Shown here: positions 7,403-15,006 of the stretch, piece by piece
How positions within the stretch are numbered: the first letter of the stretch is position 1
Layout of the letters: each line of letters starts with the position of its first letter
Assembly (NCBI GenBank): GCA_937958345.1
Contig: CALGNW010000123.1
Span: forward strand, 1-26,162
From: an uncultured Neomegalonema sp.
GTDB taxonomy: Bacteria > Pseudomonadota > Alphaproteobacteria > Rhodobacterales > Rhodobacteraceae
Length of the DNA: 26,162 nucleotides
Direction: 5' to 3'
The notes under the pieces: generated by a model
The model's input: the letters and a program-made list of their open reading frames with translations, nothing else
Told to the model about the DNA's origin: nothing
Database searches by the model: none
Program-made: the position numbers and the translations under genes

Positions 7403-9567
7403 GAGGACGCTGCTTTTTTCTCCAGACGCCGTGCGTGCAGGACCGGTTCAGTATAACCGGAGGGCTGGGCGCGGCCCTTGAGAACCAGATCACAGGCTGC
7501 ATGAAACGCGATGCCGTCAAAATCCGGGGCCATCGGTTCGTAAAGCGGATCACCTGCGTTCTGCCCGTCAACTTTTTCCGCCATACGTTTCATTACTGTC
7601 ATCACCTGATCTTCTGTGACGATGCCGTGGTGGAGCCAGTTCGCGATGTGCTGGGCGGAGATTCTCAACGTTGCGCGATCTTCCATCAGACCGATATCGT
7701 GGATGTCCGGAACCTTTGAGCATCCGACGCCCTGATCGATCCAGCGCACGACGTACCCGAGAATGCCTTGTGCATTGTTTTCGAGCTCGGCGGTCAGATC
7801 ATCGTCCGGCCAATTTGTGTTGGCCGCCAGCGGAACTGTCAGCAAGCCGTCAAGGGTTGCGCGTGGTCCGCCCTCGACCAATTCCTGTTGCCGCGCCGCC
7901 ACGTCAACGCGGTGGTAGTGGGTTGCATGCAGAGTTGCAGCGGTCGGCGAGGGAACCCAAGCCGTGTTTGCGCCTGCGTTCGGGTGGCCGATTTTTTCGG
8001 CAAGCATCGCCTGCATCCGGTCCGGCGCGGCCCACATGCCCTTGCCGATTTGTGCCTTGCCGCGCAGACCGCAGGCCAGACCGATATCGACATTCCAGTC
8101 CTCGTAGGCCGCGATCCATTCGCTGCCCTTCATCTCGGCCTTGCGGATCATCGGACCCGCCTCCATCGAGGTGTGCATCTCGTCGCCGGTGCGGTCGAGG
8201 AAGCCGGTGTTGATGAAGAATACGCGTTCTTTAACGGCGCGGATGGTTTCTTTAAGATTCACCGACGTCCGGCGCTCCTCATCCATCACGCCGATTTTAA
8301 GCGTGTAGCGGTCCATGCCGAGCATATCTTCGACACGGCTGAAAATTTCGTCTGCGAATGCCGCCTCTTCCGGACCGTGCATCTTCGGTTTCACGATATA
8401 GACCGAACCCGAGCGCGAGTTCCGGCGCAGATGAGCGCGGTCTTTGGAAAGGTCATGCAAGGCGATCAAAGACGTGATCGCGGCATCCATCAGTCCCTCG
8501 TAAACTTCGTTGCCGTCCTGATCAAGAATGGCGGGGTTGGTCATCAAATGCCCGACATTGCGGACGAGCAGCATCGAACGTCCGTGCAGGCGGATTTCGC
8601 CACCGCGCGAAGAGATAAAATCACGATCCGCATTCAAACTGCGGGTGATTGTCTGCCCGCCTTTCTCAAACGAATCCTCCAGGTCGCCCTTCATCAGACC
8701 GAGCCAGTTGCGATACGCGAGCGTTTTATCTTCGGCATCGACACAAGCGACGGAGTCTTCACAGTCGCAGATCGTGGAGACGGCGGCCTCCATCACCACA
8801 TCGGCGATACCGGCACTGTCGCGCTTGCCGATACGGTTATCGCGGTCGATCACCAGCTCGATGTGCAGCCCATTGTTACGAAGCAGCAGCGCGGTCGGAT
8901 CTTCGATCGGGCCGTTATAGCCGACAAACTGATCCTCGTCGGCCAATCGCAAGGTGCGACCATCCTCGTTGATCACCCGCAGCTTGCCGCTTTCAATGCG
9001 GAAGCCGGTGCGTCCCGCCCAGCCAGATCCGTAAAGCGGTGCAATCTCGTCGAGAAAGCCCATCGTCCAATCGACAACACGGTCACCGCGATCCACTTCG
9101 TATTCTTTCCCGCGGGGAACATCGCCCATGGCATCGGTGCCGTAGAGCGCATCGTAAAGGCTGCCCCACCGCGCGTTTGCGGCATTCAGGGCATAGCGGG
9201 CATTGGTGATCGGGACGACCAGCTGCGCCCCCGCGAGCATGGCGATTTCATAATCGATATTGCGTGTTTCCGCCTCAAAGGCCGCGCCCTCCGGCGTTAG
9301 ATATCCGATTTCCGAAAGAAAGGCTTTGTATGCGCCGCTTTCGGGTTTGCCGGGATTCGCCGTGTGCCAAGCGTTGAGCTTTTCCTGAAGGTCCGCACGC
9401 TTTTGCAACAATGCGCTGTTTTTCGGTGACAGATCACGGACGAGGCCGGAAAAGCCCTCCCAAAACGTCGCACTGTCTATTCCGGTGTCAGGTAGCGCCT
9501 CCGTCTCGATAAAATCAAACAGCTCTTTGGCGACCTGCAAACCGTTGGCGTCGATCCGTTGCGTCAT
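7399..9567 (-). CDS. glcB: malate synthase G
   Basis: This 722-residue cytoplasmic enzyme condenses glyoxylate with acetyl-CoA to malate in the glyoxylate cycle or glycolate use; family G members are about 720 residues. Key stretches are LHGRSMLLVRNVGHLM with the probable catalytic Arg336, YIVKPKMHGPEEAAF, and GVMDEERRTSVNLKE with the Mg-ligand glutamate region. These are followed by FLDRTGDEMHTSMEAGP with Asp458, a conserved-position Cys616, and LMEDRATLRISAQH with the presumed general base Asp630. By family comparison these correspond to Arg338, Glu427, Asp455, Cys617 and Asp631 of the E. coli enzyme. The frame extends upstream to 9648, but the ATG at 9567 has GGGAG upstream and matches the family start. 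It appears monocistronic and converges with the ABC importer operon. Confidence 0.96.
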   Translation of the reverse strand: MTQRIDANGLQVAKELFDFIETEALPDTGIDSATFWEGFSGLVRDLSPKNSALLQKRADLQEKLNAWHTANPGKPESGAYKAFLSEIGYLTPEGAAFEAETRNIDYEIAMLAGAQLVVPITNARYALNAANARWGSLYDALYGTDAMGDVPRGKEYEVDRGDRVVDWTMGFLDEIAPLYGSGWAGRTGFRIESGKLRVINEDGRTLRLADEDQFVGYNGPIEDPTALLLRNNGLHIELVIDRDNRIGKRDSAGIADVVMEAAVSTICDCEDSVACVDAEDKTLAYRNWLGLMKGDLEDSFEKGGQTITRSLNADRDFISSRGGEIRLHGRSMLLVRNVGHLMTNPAILDQDGNEVYEGLMDAAITSLIALHDLSKDRAHLRRNSRSGSVYIVKPKMHGPEEAAFADEIFSRVEDMLGMDRYTLKIGVMDEERRTSVNLKETIRAVKERVFFINTGFLDRTGDEMHTSMEAGPMIRKAEMKGSEWIAAYEDWNVDIGLACGLRGKAQIGKGMWAAPDRMQAMLAEKIGHPNAGANTAWVPSPTAATLHATHYHRVDVAARQQELVEGGPRATLDGLLTVPLAANTNWPDDDLTAELENNAQGILGYVVRWIDQGVGCSKVPDIHDIGLMEDRATLRISAQHIANWLHHGIVTEDQVMTVMKRMAEKVDGQNAGDPLYEPMAPDFDGIAFHAACDLVLKGRAQPSGYTEPVLHARRLEKKAASS

Positions 9568-9720
9568 AGTGAAGTGCTCTCCCGGGAGTCTTGATTTCGG
9601 TGCGCACACTAGCGATTTCGAACCGGCGTTCAATCGGGGTTTTCCCATGAAAGTTGCCGGTCTTTACGCGGGAAAGAGCGGGCCATGGTGAACCCGCGCG
9701 CCCGGTGCATATGGTCAGGT

Positions 9721-11970
9721 CTATTGCAGCAGTAATTTGAGGATATTCGAATAGTCGTCGGTCCAGAGATCTGCGCCCTCTGCGGAGGGTTCGGTCCAGC
9801 GTTCATCATCCAGGATCACCGGCCCTAAATGCGATTCATCGCGGGCGAGCACCATAACGCGATTGGGATAGGCATAGGCATCATCCGTCAGCGGCGCGCC
9901 GCCGAAAAATGCGGTGCGGGCAATCAGGCCCTCCTCAAGCGCGATCCGAGCGACGATGGGGCGTAAATCCATATTCCGGTTGGAAATATGGATGGCGAGA
10001 ATACCCGTCGCGGTCAGGCGCGAGATGTAAAGCTGCAGCGCCTCCTGCGTAAGCAGGTGAACAGGGATTGCGTCGCTGGAGAACGCGTCGATGAGGAGAT
10101 AATCATAAGGCCCGCGCTGCTCTCCGGCGAGCGTGATGCGAGCGTCACCAACGACCATTTCCGAATTTGGACCGCATTCTGAAACGAAACTAAAGAGCGA
10201 GGGGTCGGAGGCGAGGTCAACGACGCTGCGGTCGATTTCGTAGAGGCTCCACGTCTCCTGAGGCTTGCGATGACAGAGCAGGCTGCCCGTCCCGAGGCCG
10301 ACGATGCCGACAGTGCGGTTTTTACCTGCGCGCCGTTCCTGCGCCGCCGCGAGGCTGGCACGGATTGCTCCGGTTTCGTGGTAATAGGTAAGCGGTTTGG
10401 GGCGTGTGCCCTGCCCCAGATCGGAGATCAACTGGGCGCCATGGAGCGTGGTCCCGTGATACATCGCGTTATGCGTACCCTCGTCCGAGGTGCGGACCGA
10501 AAGGCTGCCAAAGAAAGTGCGCTTTGAATAGAGGTCGTGCTGCAGGTTTGCGAGCAGCAGCGCGAGCGGCAGAAACAGGACGGTAAAGGCGACCGCGCGC
10601 GGTTCGGATTCGCGGTAGCTGAGCGCCTGGCCCGTGCCGAGTATCAGCAGTACGATCTGCAGACCCAATATCCATTCCGCGCCCTCGGGTAACGGGATCG
10701 TACCGCCGCTGATCAGAACATAAAGTGCGGCCCCGCTAGCAAGCGCGATTGCTCCGGCGCGCATACTCCGCGACGTGTTCCCGCCGTAGATCGACTGACG
10801 GGCGAGCAAGGCGGCGGCGATCAGAATAGGGTATTCGAAAATCGTGTCGAACAAATGCATCGCAACCAGCGAGGCGAAGACGCCGCCCAAGACGCCGCCC
10901 AACGACATGAGCAGATAAAATTCCGTCAGGTATGCGGCCTTAGGCCGGTTATCCACCATCCGTGTGTGGCAGTAGAGCGCGGCAAGGAAGAAGAATGACA
11001 GATGGAAAGCCACCGTCACAGCCGTGTTCAGAACCAGACTGAGGGACAGTTCGATCAGAACGGCGGCGGCTGCAAACGGTACGATTTTTCTCAGTAGCGG
11101 TTCGGGCAACCATTGCTGACGCTGGAAGGCCAAAACGAAGGTCAACAAGAACAGGGCCAGCGGGATAACCCAAAGAAAGGGTGCGGCGGCGATGTCCGTA
11201 GAAATATGCGCCGTGACGGCGACCAATAATCCTGACGGAATGAATGCCAGCGCAACCCAAAGGGCGCGCAGTTTCCACGTCGGAGGGCTGAGTGCGATCT
11301 TTTGCAAACCGAAGGTCGTCGTTTCTGAGGTCCGGTTCAGAACCAACAGCGCACAGGCACCTATGGTCGCGGTCAAAGCAAGAAAGCCGGCGCTCCAGAG
11401 CATCGTTTGCGTCGAAAGACCGAACTGCGGTTCGAAGAAAATGATGTAAAGAATCAGCGAGGCAAAGCTGCCGATATTGCTCGCCCCGTATAGAAAGTAC
11501 GGATCGGCGGCATGGGCATGGCCGGAACGGGCGAACCACGCTTGCAGCAATGGGCCATTCGCCGAAACAGCGAAGAACGGCAGGCCGACGCCCGCAGTAA
11601 ACAAACCGAGAAGCCACAGCGTTTGCCCGCTTTCGGGCGGCACACCTAATCCTTCGGGGATAGATAGTGGCAGAGCGATGAAAGCGATAACGAGAACAGC
11701 GATGTGGATGATCGCCGCGGTGCGGATCGAGCAGCGCGCGGTTAACAGATGCGCGTAGGCATAGCCGAGTAACAGCATCGACTGAAAAAACACCATCGCG
11801 ACGGACCATACGCCCGGCGAACCGCCGAGGCGCGGCAACACGAGTTTCGCAAACATCGGCTGGACAGAAAACAACAAAAAGGCGCTGAGAAAGATCGTGG
11901 CAGTGTAGGTGGCCAGAAGGGTTTTGCCGCTGGCAGGACTGCGCGGAACCGCTGAAACATCGACATGCAT
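9721..11970 (-). CDS. fused membrane-transporter-fold / spermidine-synthase-like protein
   Basis: This 749-residue protein joins a hydrophobic N-terminal half (about residues 15-500, with a dozen or more membrane helices starting at LLATYTATIFLSAFLLFSVQ) to a soluble Rossmann-fold methyltransferase-like domain. The latter has GIVGLGTGSLL near residue 555, an acidic YEIDRSVV, and the spermidine-synthase-like DAFSSDAIPVHLLTQEAL near 625. This architecture is annotated elsewhere as fused MFS/spermidine synthase. Whether such proteins make polyamines is uncertain, because the aminopropyl-transfer site is not obviously complete. AGGTGA precedes the ATG. The gene is flanked by 153 bp on the glcB side and 123 bp on the popZ side, so its operon links are unclear. 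Confidence 0.85.
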   Translation of the reverse strand: MHVDVSAVPRSPASGKTLLATYTATIFLSAFLLFSVQPMFAKLVLPRLGGSPGVWSVAMVFFQSMLLLGYAYAHLLTARCSIRTAAIIHIAVLVIAFIALPLSIPEGLGVPPESGQTLWLLGLFTAGVGLPFFAVSANGPLLQAWFARSGHAHAADPYFLYGASNIGSFASLILYIIFFEPQFGLSTQTMLWSAGFLALTATIGACALLVLNRTSETTTFGLQKIALSPPTWKLRALWVALAFIPSGLLVAVTAHISTDIAAAPFLWVIPLALFLLTFVLAFQRQQWLPEPLLRKIVPFAAAAVLIELSLSLVLNTAVTVAFHLSFFFLAALYCHTRMVDNRPKAAYLTEFYLLMSLGGVLGGVFASLVAMHLFDTIFEYPILIAAALLARQSIYGGNTSRSMRAGAIALASGAALYVLISGGTIPLPEGAEWILGLQIVLLILGTGQALSYRESEPRAVAFTVLFLPLALLLANLQHDLYSKRTFFGSLSVRTSDEGTHNAMYHGTTLHGAQLISDLGQGTRPKPLTYYHETGAIRASLAAAQERRAGKNRTVGIVGLGTGSLLCHRKPQETWSLYEIDRSVVDLASDPSLFSFVSECGPNSEMVVGDARITLAGEQRGPYDYLLIDAFSSDAIPVHLLTQEALQLYISRLTATGILAIHISNRNMDLRPIVARIALEEGLIARTAFFGGAPLTDDAYAYPNRVMVLARDESHLGPVILDDERWTEPSAEGADLWTDDYSNILKLLLQ

Positions 11971-12050
11971 GGCAGATCACCTAAGCCGGAAGAGACTTAG
12001 GCACTCGTAAACCAACAGGCTTAACAGGGAGTGGATAGCAAGCGGTTAGC

Positions 12051-12083
12051 CGTCCCCCGCAACTGCTCGCGAGGGACGAGCAG
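12051..12083. terminator. overlapping hairpins downstream of the PopZ-like gene
   Basis: CTGCTCG (12063-12069) and CGAGCAG (12077-12083) form a perfect 7-bp stem with a 7-nt loop, beginning 11 nt past the popZ-like stop. CGTCCC (12051-12056) and GGGACG (12073-12078) form a competing 6-bp stem. Neither has a T-tract on the minus strand, so these may mark a Rho-assisted or processed 3' end rather than a classic terminator. Confidence 0.4.
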
Positions 12084-12093
12084 CGCAGGAGTG

Positions 12094-13434
12094 CTAGTCT
12101 TCGTCGTCGCGGACAAAGCGGCGCGACCGGGCGCTGATGCGGTCGACTTCCTGCTTAACCATGCTCTCGACGAGCGTTGGCAGATTATCATTCAACCAGT
12201 CGCGCAGCATGGGACGCAGCGTATCCTGAACCATGCCCTCGATTGTCGGCGAATCTTCGTCATCAGTGATCTTGATGCCGCCATAGATCCGTCGCGGGGC
12301 TTGCTCGTCATACCGGGCCAGTGCGGCGAGTGAACGGGCTGCGCTTTCCTCCGCCCCGCCTGTCACCAAAGCATCCTCGGGCGGTTGCGCCACAACGGGC
12401 AGGCGCCCGCGCAGTGCATCGCGCACCAGTCCGCCTACCGTCTCCATCTCGTCCTCGGTCGGCGCGCCGTCATCGCGTTGACGGGCCGGACCCTCATCGA
12501 GGCCTGTTGAATACGTCCCCTGAATTTCAGGGGGTAAATCCTCTTCCGTCTCGTCTGCCGAGTAGAACCGATCATCAAGCGCCCGCTCTTTGTCGTCCCC
12601 TGCACCGGACCCATCGGCAAGGACCGCACTGTAGTCGCCGTGCAGACCTGTAACTGCCGCTGTTTCAAAGGATTGGTCGAGTTTTGATTCGCCGTCGGTG
12701 GATATGCGATCTGCGCCCGGAGGATTGAGATCAACCCGCTCGAAAACCGGCGGCGGCAGGTCTTCGCTGTTGCTTGGCACTTTACCGGTTTCAATGCTGC
12801 GCGTTAAATCGAGGATATCGTCGTCATTGTCGGCCTTGTTGTCATTAAGCGGCGTGCCCCCGGACAGCCGATCCATCAGCCCGCCGCGCGTCGAAGTCGC
12901 TGCTGCCGCTCCGATACCGGCTGCGGTCATTGCGCCGATCCCTATGGATGAACCGCTCGTCTCGTCTGGTGTATATGCGGCGGCATCGTCCAGAAGCTTC
13001 GCATCAGCATATGGATCGCTTTCGCCTGCCGAATCGAGTAATTCGTTCAACTCAAGCTCATCGTCGAGCGTATCCGTCAACTCGAACGTGTCGTCGCCGC
13101 TCAGCGGGTCTGTTTCACCTTCGGACAACGAGTGCCCTGCGACACGCCGCCAAAGGGCCCCGTCACGTTGGGGAAAGATCTGTTCGCCGGTCGGATCGAC
13201 GCTGCCGGCTGCCGGTGTTTGCGCCGCCATTGCGGCGTCGTACTCTGCAAGGGCAAGGGCCGCTGCGTCCTCGTCAACAGCAAAGGAATCCCTTATCATC
13301 TCTGGGTTTGACGCAGTGGGCGAAGTGGAAGCCGTCGCTGCTGGCGATGCATCCTCGTCGTCGATAATTTTGCGAATCGAGGCGAGAATATCTTCCATGC
13401 TCGGCTGGGAAGTCGATGTAGGTTGATCTGTCAT
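12094..13434 (-). CDS. popZ: PopZ-like DUF2497 polar organising protein (long form)
   Basis: This is a 446-residue acidic protein. The N-terminal helix PSMEDILASIRKIIDDED (about 12-29) is the conserved hub-interaction helix of PopZ/DUF2497. The C-terminal 75 residues contain TIEGMVQDTLRPMLRDWLND and LVESMVKQEVDRISARSRR, the oligomerisation helices. PopZ forms a condensate at alphaproteobacterial cell poles that anchors ParB-origin complexes and signalling proteins. The middle (about 30-365) is very rich in Asp, Glu, Ser, Thr and Pro and is probably disordered. It makes the protein more than twice the length of Caulobacter PopZ (177 aa). A GAAGGG ribosome site precedes the ATG. Family assignment is strong; polar function here is inferred. 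Confidence 0.85.
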   Translation of the reverse strand: MTDQPTSTSQPSMEDILASIRKIIDDEDASPAATASTSPTASNPEMIRDSFAVDEDAAALALAEYDAAMAAQTPAAGSVDPTGEQIFPQRDGALWRRVAGHSLSEGETDPLSGDDTFELTDTLDDELELNELLDSAGESDPYADAKLLDDAAAYTPDETSGSSIGIGAMTAAGIGAAAATSTRGGLMDRLSGGTPLNDNKADNDDDILDLTRSIETGKVPSNSEDLPPPVFERVDLNPPGADRISTDGESKLDQSFETAAVTGLHGDYSAVLADGSGAGDDKERALDDRFYSADETEEDLPPEIQGTYSTGLDEGPARQRDDGAPTEDEMETVGGLVRDALRGRLPVVAQPPEDALVTGGAEESAARSLAALARYDEQAPRRIYGGIKITDDEDSPTIEGMVQDTLRPMLRDWLNDNLPTLVESMVKQEVDRISARSRRFVRDDED

Positions 13435-13688
13435 GGCGCCCTTCGGGTTTTCAAATCACCGCCTCCAGCGGCTCAATTTGATACAGGTTACGCGCGGCGG
13501 GCTACAGGAACAAGGATCGTCCTATAACTCATACACCGTATCTCGGGGACACCAGTATCGTTCAACGTCAGAATAATCCTGCACGGTTAAAAGCGTCTTA
13601 GACTCATCCGAATTTCATTCGCGGGTGGCGTGTTCAATCAAAAAGCCCATCTCTTGCCCGCTGGCATGATCCGCGCTAGGAGTTTTGC
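13435..13688. other. divergent intergenic region between popZ-like and irr-like genes
   Basis: These 254 bp must hold both outward promoters. I see the popZ-side ribosome site (GAAGGG on the minus strand) and AGGAG just before the irr-like GTG start. I could not pick a convincing -35/-10 pair, and I saw no symmetrical iron-control-element dyad. Confidence 0.5.
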
Positions 13689-14114
13689 GTGAAATATGCG
13701 CCGCAAAAATTTGGATCTCGGGAGGCGGGCCGTTGGTTGGCACGCGCCGGATTGCGGCCGACACGGCAACGCAGTGCATTGGCAAGTCTGCTGGTCGAGG
13801 GCGGCAATCGCCATCTGACCGCGGAGGCGTTGTTTGCCGAGGCGCAACCTGCCGGAGCGGACGTTTCGCTTGCGACAGTATATAACGCGCTTCGTGCTTT
13901 CACGGATGCGGGTCTCTTGCGCGAAGTGAACATCGAGGCGGGGCGCGTCTATTACGACACCCGGGTCGATGATCATCCGCACTTTTATTACGAGGACGAC
14001 GGGTCGATCGCCGATGCCCCCGCCGGCTCGGTCAGGATCGCGGCACTGCCTGACGTACCCGAAGGGTGCGAGGTTGCCAGCGTTGACGTTGTGATTCGTT
14101 TGCGCCGCCGATAG
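13689..14114 (+). CDS. irr: Fur-family iron response regulator, Irr type
   Basis: This 141-residue cytoplasmic DNA-binding regulator shows the Fur-family winged helix, with GLRPTRQRSALASLLVEGG (21-39) and the recognition segment LATVYNALRAFTDAGLL (61-77). The sensor motif is DDHPHFYYEDDG (95-105), resembling the histidine-containing HxH of Irr rather than the HHDHxxCxxCG of Fur. There are no paired zinc-binding cysteines; the only Cys is Cys127. Irr proteins in alphaproteobacteria sense haem and control iron and haem genes. The cysteine-based haem motif of the Bradyrhizobium N-terminus is absent here. The start is GTG at 13689 with AGGAG 7 nt upstream. The gene lies just upstream of the puc control region, but nothing shows that it regulates puc. 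Confidence 0.88.
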   Translation: MKYAPQKFGSREAGRWLARAGLRPTRQRSALASLLVEGGNRHLTAEALFAEAQPAGADVSLATVYNALRAFTDAGLLREVNIEAGRVYYDTRVDDHPHFYYEDDGSIADAPAGSVRIAALPDVPEGCEVASVDVVIRLRRR

Positions 14115-14298
14115 CCGGTTCTTCGCTGCGGTCGCCAAAGACGGGCTGCGAATGCCGGAGTCGGACGCCGCGCTTGCCGACTCAGGGCCTTGATGCACCA
14201 TTTTCGTTTGAATTTTGCGTTGCTTGGTTGAGTGGCTCTCGCGCTGCTCCCGATTAAGATGCTGATTCAGCCTAGATTTTGGACACATGAATCAATAA

Positions 14299-14316
14299 TG
14301 TACAGAAAATTAGACA
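14299..14316 (+). promoter_or_regulatory. PpsR/CrtJ-type site 1 (TGT-N12-ACA)
   Basis: TGTACAGAAAATTAGACA fits TGT-N12-ACA exactly, the consensus for the photosynthesis repressor PpsR/CrtJ. Its right end overlaps the -35 candidate TAGACA (14311-14316). It is separated from the second box by 8 bp, the usual spacing of PpsR/CrtJ site pairs, and lies about 150 bp before pucB. Confidence 0.82.
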
Positions 14317-14339
14317 GTTGTATCTGTCCGAAATCTATG
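14311..14339 (+). promoter_or_regulatory. candidate sigma-70-type puc promoter
   Basis: TAGACA (14311-14316) and TCTATG (14334-14339) are 17 bp apart. Both are imperfect matches to TTGACA/TATAAT, as expected for a regulated promoter, and each is covered by one PpsR-type box. The start of transcription would be near 14346. This is a by-eye call supported mainly by its overlap with the two boxes. Confidence 0.45.
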
Positions 14340-14342
14340 ACA
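14325..14342 (+). promoter_or_regulatory. PpsR/CrtJ-type site 2 (TGT-N12-ACA)
   Basis: TGTCCGAAATCTATGACA is a second exact TGT-N12-ACA match, 8 bp after the first. It covers the -10 candidate TCTATG (14334-14339). Two boxes spanning -35 and -10 is the arrangement expected for aerobic or high-light repression by a PpsR octamer or tetramer pair. The ppsR gene itself is not in the window. Confidence 0.82.
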
Positions 14343-14463
14343 GTGTGGCACTCTGTCGCAGGCCAGCGAGGGTTTGCTCTTGATCACAGAGATGCCGATG
14401 GGCGTCTCGGCGGTCGGCGATGATGTGGGCATCTTAATTGACGCCAAATTTAGGAGATGAAGC

Positions 14464-14628
14464 ATGAGCGACACTGCTGACGATCCAGACAAAGTCTGGC
14501 CAACCGGTCTTACGCTGAATGAAGCGGAAGAAGTTCACAGCTATCTGATCGATGGCACCCGCGTATTCGGCGGAATTGCCTTGATCGCACACCTGCTCGT
14601 CGCCGTTTCGACGCCGTGGCTGGGATAA
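14464..14628 (+). CDS. pucB: light-harvesting complex 2 beta subunit
   Basis: This 54-residue single-helix membrane protein binds bacteriochlorophyll in the peripheral antenna LH2. EEVHSYLIDGTRVFGG has the B800-site residues His25 and Arg33. ALIAHLLVAVSTPWLG carries His43, which ligates the B850-type bacteriochlorophyll, and the conserved C-terminal TPWL. A strong AGGAGATG ribosome site precedes the ATG at 14464. It is the first gene of pucBAC, followed by pucA after 10 nt. Length and motifs match other PucB proteins. Confidence 0.96.
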   Translation: MSDTADDPDKVWPTGLTLNEAEEVHSYLIDGTRVFGGIALIAHLLVAVSTPWLG

Positions 14629-14638
14629 GGAGTAAACT

Positions 14639-14959
14639 ATGAACAACGCAAAAATGTGGTTGGTTGTTAAGCCGACCGTCGGGGTTCCGCTGTTCCTTTC
14701 AGCAGTCGCAATCGGCTCGTTTGCCGTGCACGTCGCTGTTCTCAGTAACACGTCTTGGGTTTCCGACTTCCTGTCGGGCAATGAACTCGGAAGCGGTGGA
14801 GCAACTGCGGCGATTACGACCGAAGGGTCGAACTTCGCAAGCGCTCCGTCGGCGACCGGCGAGCGTATCACGGTTGTCCTGCCTGATGGACGCACAGCCG
14901 TTGCTGTGATCGAGAAAGCGCCAACGCTGGTGGCGTCGCGCATCGTCAGTTCTGACTGA
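14639..14959 (+). CDS. pucA: light-harvesting complex 2 alpha subunit with long C-terminal tail
   Basis: This 106-residue LH2 alpha subunit has a canonical core, MNNAKMWLVVKPTVGVPLFL, then a membrane helix with the bacteriochlorophyll ligand His31 (AVHVAVL) and Trp40 in NTSW. Counting from His31 as in structurally known LH2, positions 44-45 are Phe-Leu (SWVSDFLSG). B850 complexes normally have Tyr and Tyr/Trp there to hydrogen-bond the pigment acetyl groups. Ordinary alpha subunits end at about 50-60 residues. Here residues 48-106 add a Gly/Ser/Ala-Thr linker, then a short possibly beta-rich part (ERITVVLPDGRTAVAVIEKA). AAGGAG precedes the ATG at 14639. The identity is certain; the spectrum and the role of the tail are inferred. 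Confidence 0.94.
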   Translation: MNNAKMWLVVKPTVGVPLFLSAVAIGSFAVHVAVLSNTSWVSDFLSGNELGSGGATAAITTEGSNFASAPSATGERITVVLPDGRTAVAVIEKAPTLVASRIVSSD

Positions 14960-15006
14960 CAATGCCAAAGCAAACGACTTGATCGCTCCGGCGGTCAGGT
15001 CGAAAC

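Larger units (their letters stand above)
14115..14463. other. puc upstream control region
   Basis: This 349-bp gap has no credible gene. Its left part contains a 7-bp hairpin GAGTCGG (14158-14164) / CCGACTC (14177-14183) that could end the irr transcript, though it lacks a T-tract. The right part is AT-richer and carries two TGT-N12-ACA boxes with an overlapping promoter candidate, followed by a leader of roughly 120 nt to pucB. A 63-codon frame starting at 14232 runs across the boxes and is not credible. Confidence 0.7.

Noticed and set aside
7768..9300. 510-codon open frame on the plus strand
   Set aside because: It lies wholly antisense to malate synthase G, whose protein is clearly conserved; the frame shows no recognisable domain or ribosome site and is a codon-bias shadow.
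9568..9720. possible small gene between malate synthase and the fused transporter/synthase
   Set aside because: The frame spanning 9485-9691 mostly overlaps glcB antisense and has no ribosome site or recognisable sequence; the gap most likely holds the glcB promoter.
10949..11980. 343-codon minus-strand frame
   Set aside because: An alternative frame of the same strand as the fused transporter/synthase gene; Arg/Ser/Cys-rich and without domains, while the true frame has clear membrane helices.
12698..13426. 242-codon Ser-rich plus-strand frame
   Set aside because: Antisense to the acidic disordered part of the PopZ-like gene; Ser/Ala composition is the complement of Asp/Glu/Ser codons.
14158..14183. 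7-bp hairpin after irr as a definite terminator
   Set aside because: GAGTCGG/CCGACTC is perfect but has no T-tract and moderate strength; mentioned only within the control-region entry.
14344..14361. third TGT-type PpsR box
   Set aside because: TGT at 14344-14346 is not followed by ACA after 12 bases, so the consensus is not met.
14232..14423. 63-codon plus-strand frame in the puc control region
   Set aside because: It crosses the PpsR-type boxes and the promoter candidate, has no good ribosome site and no family resemblance.
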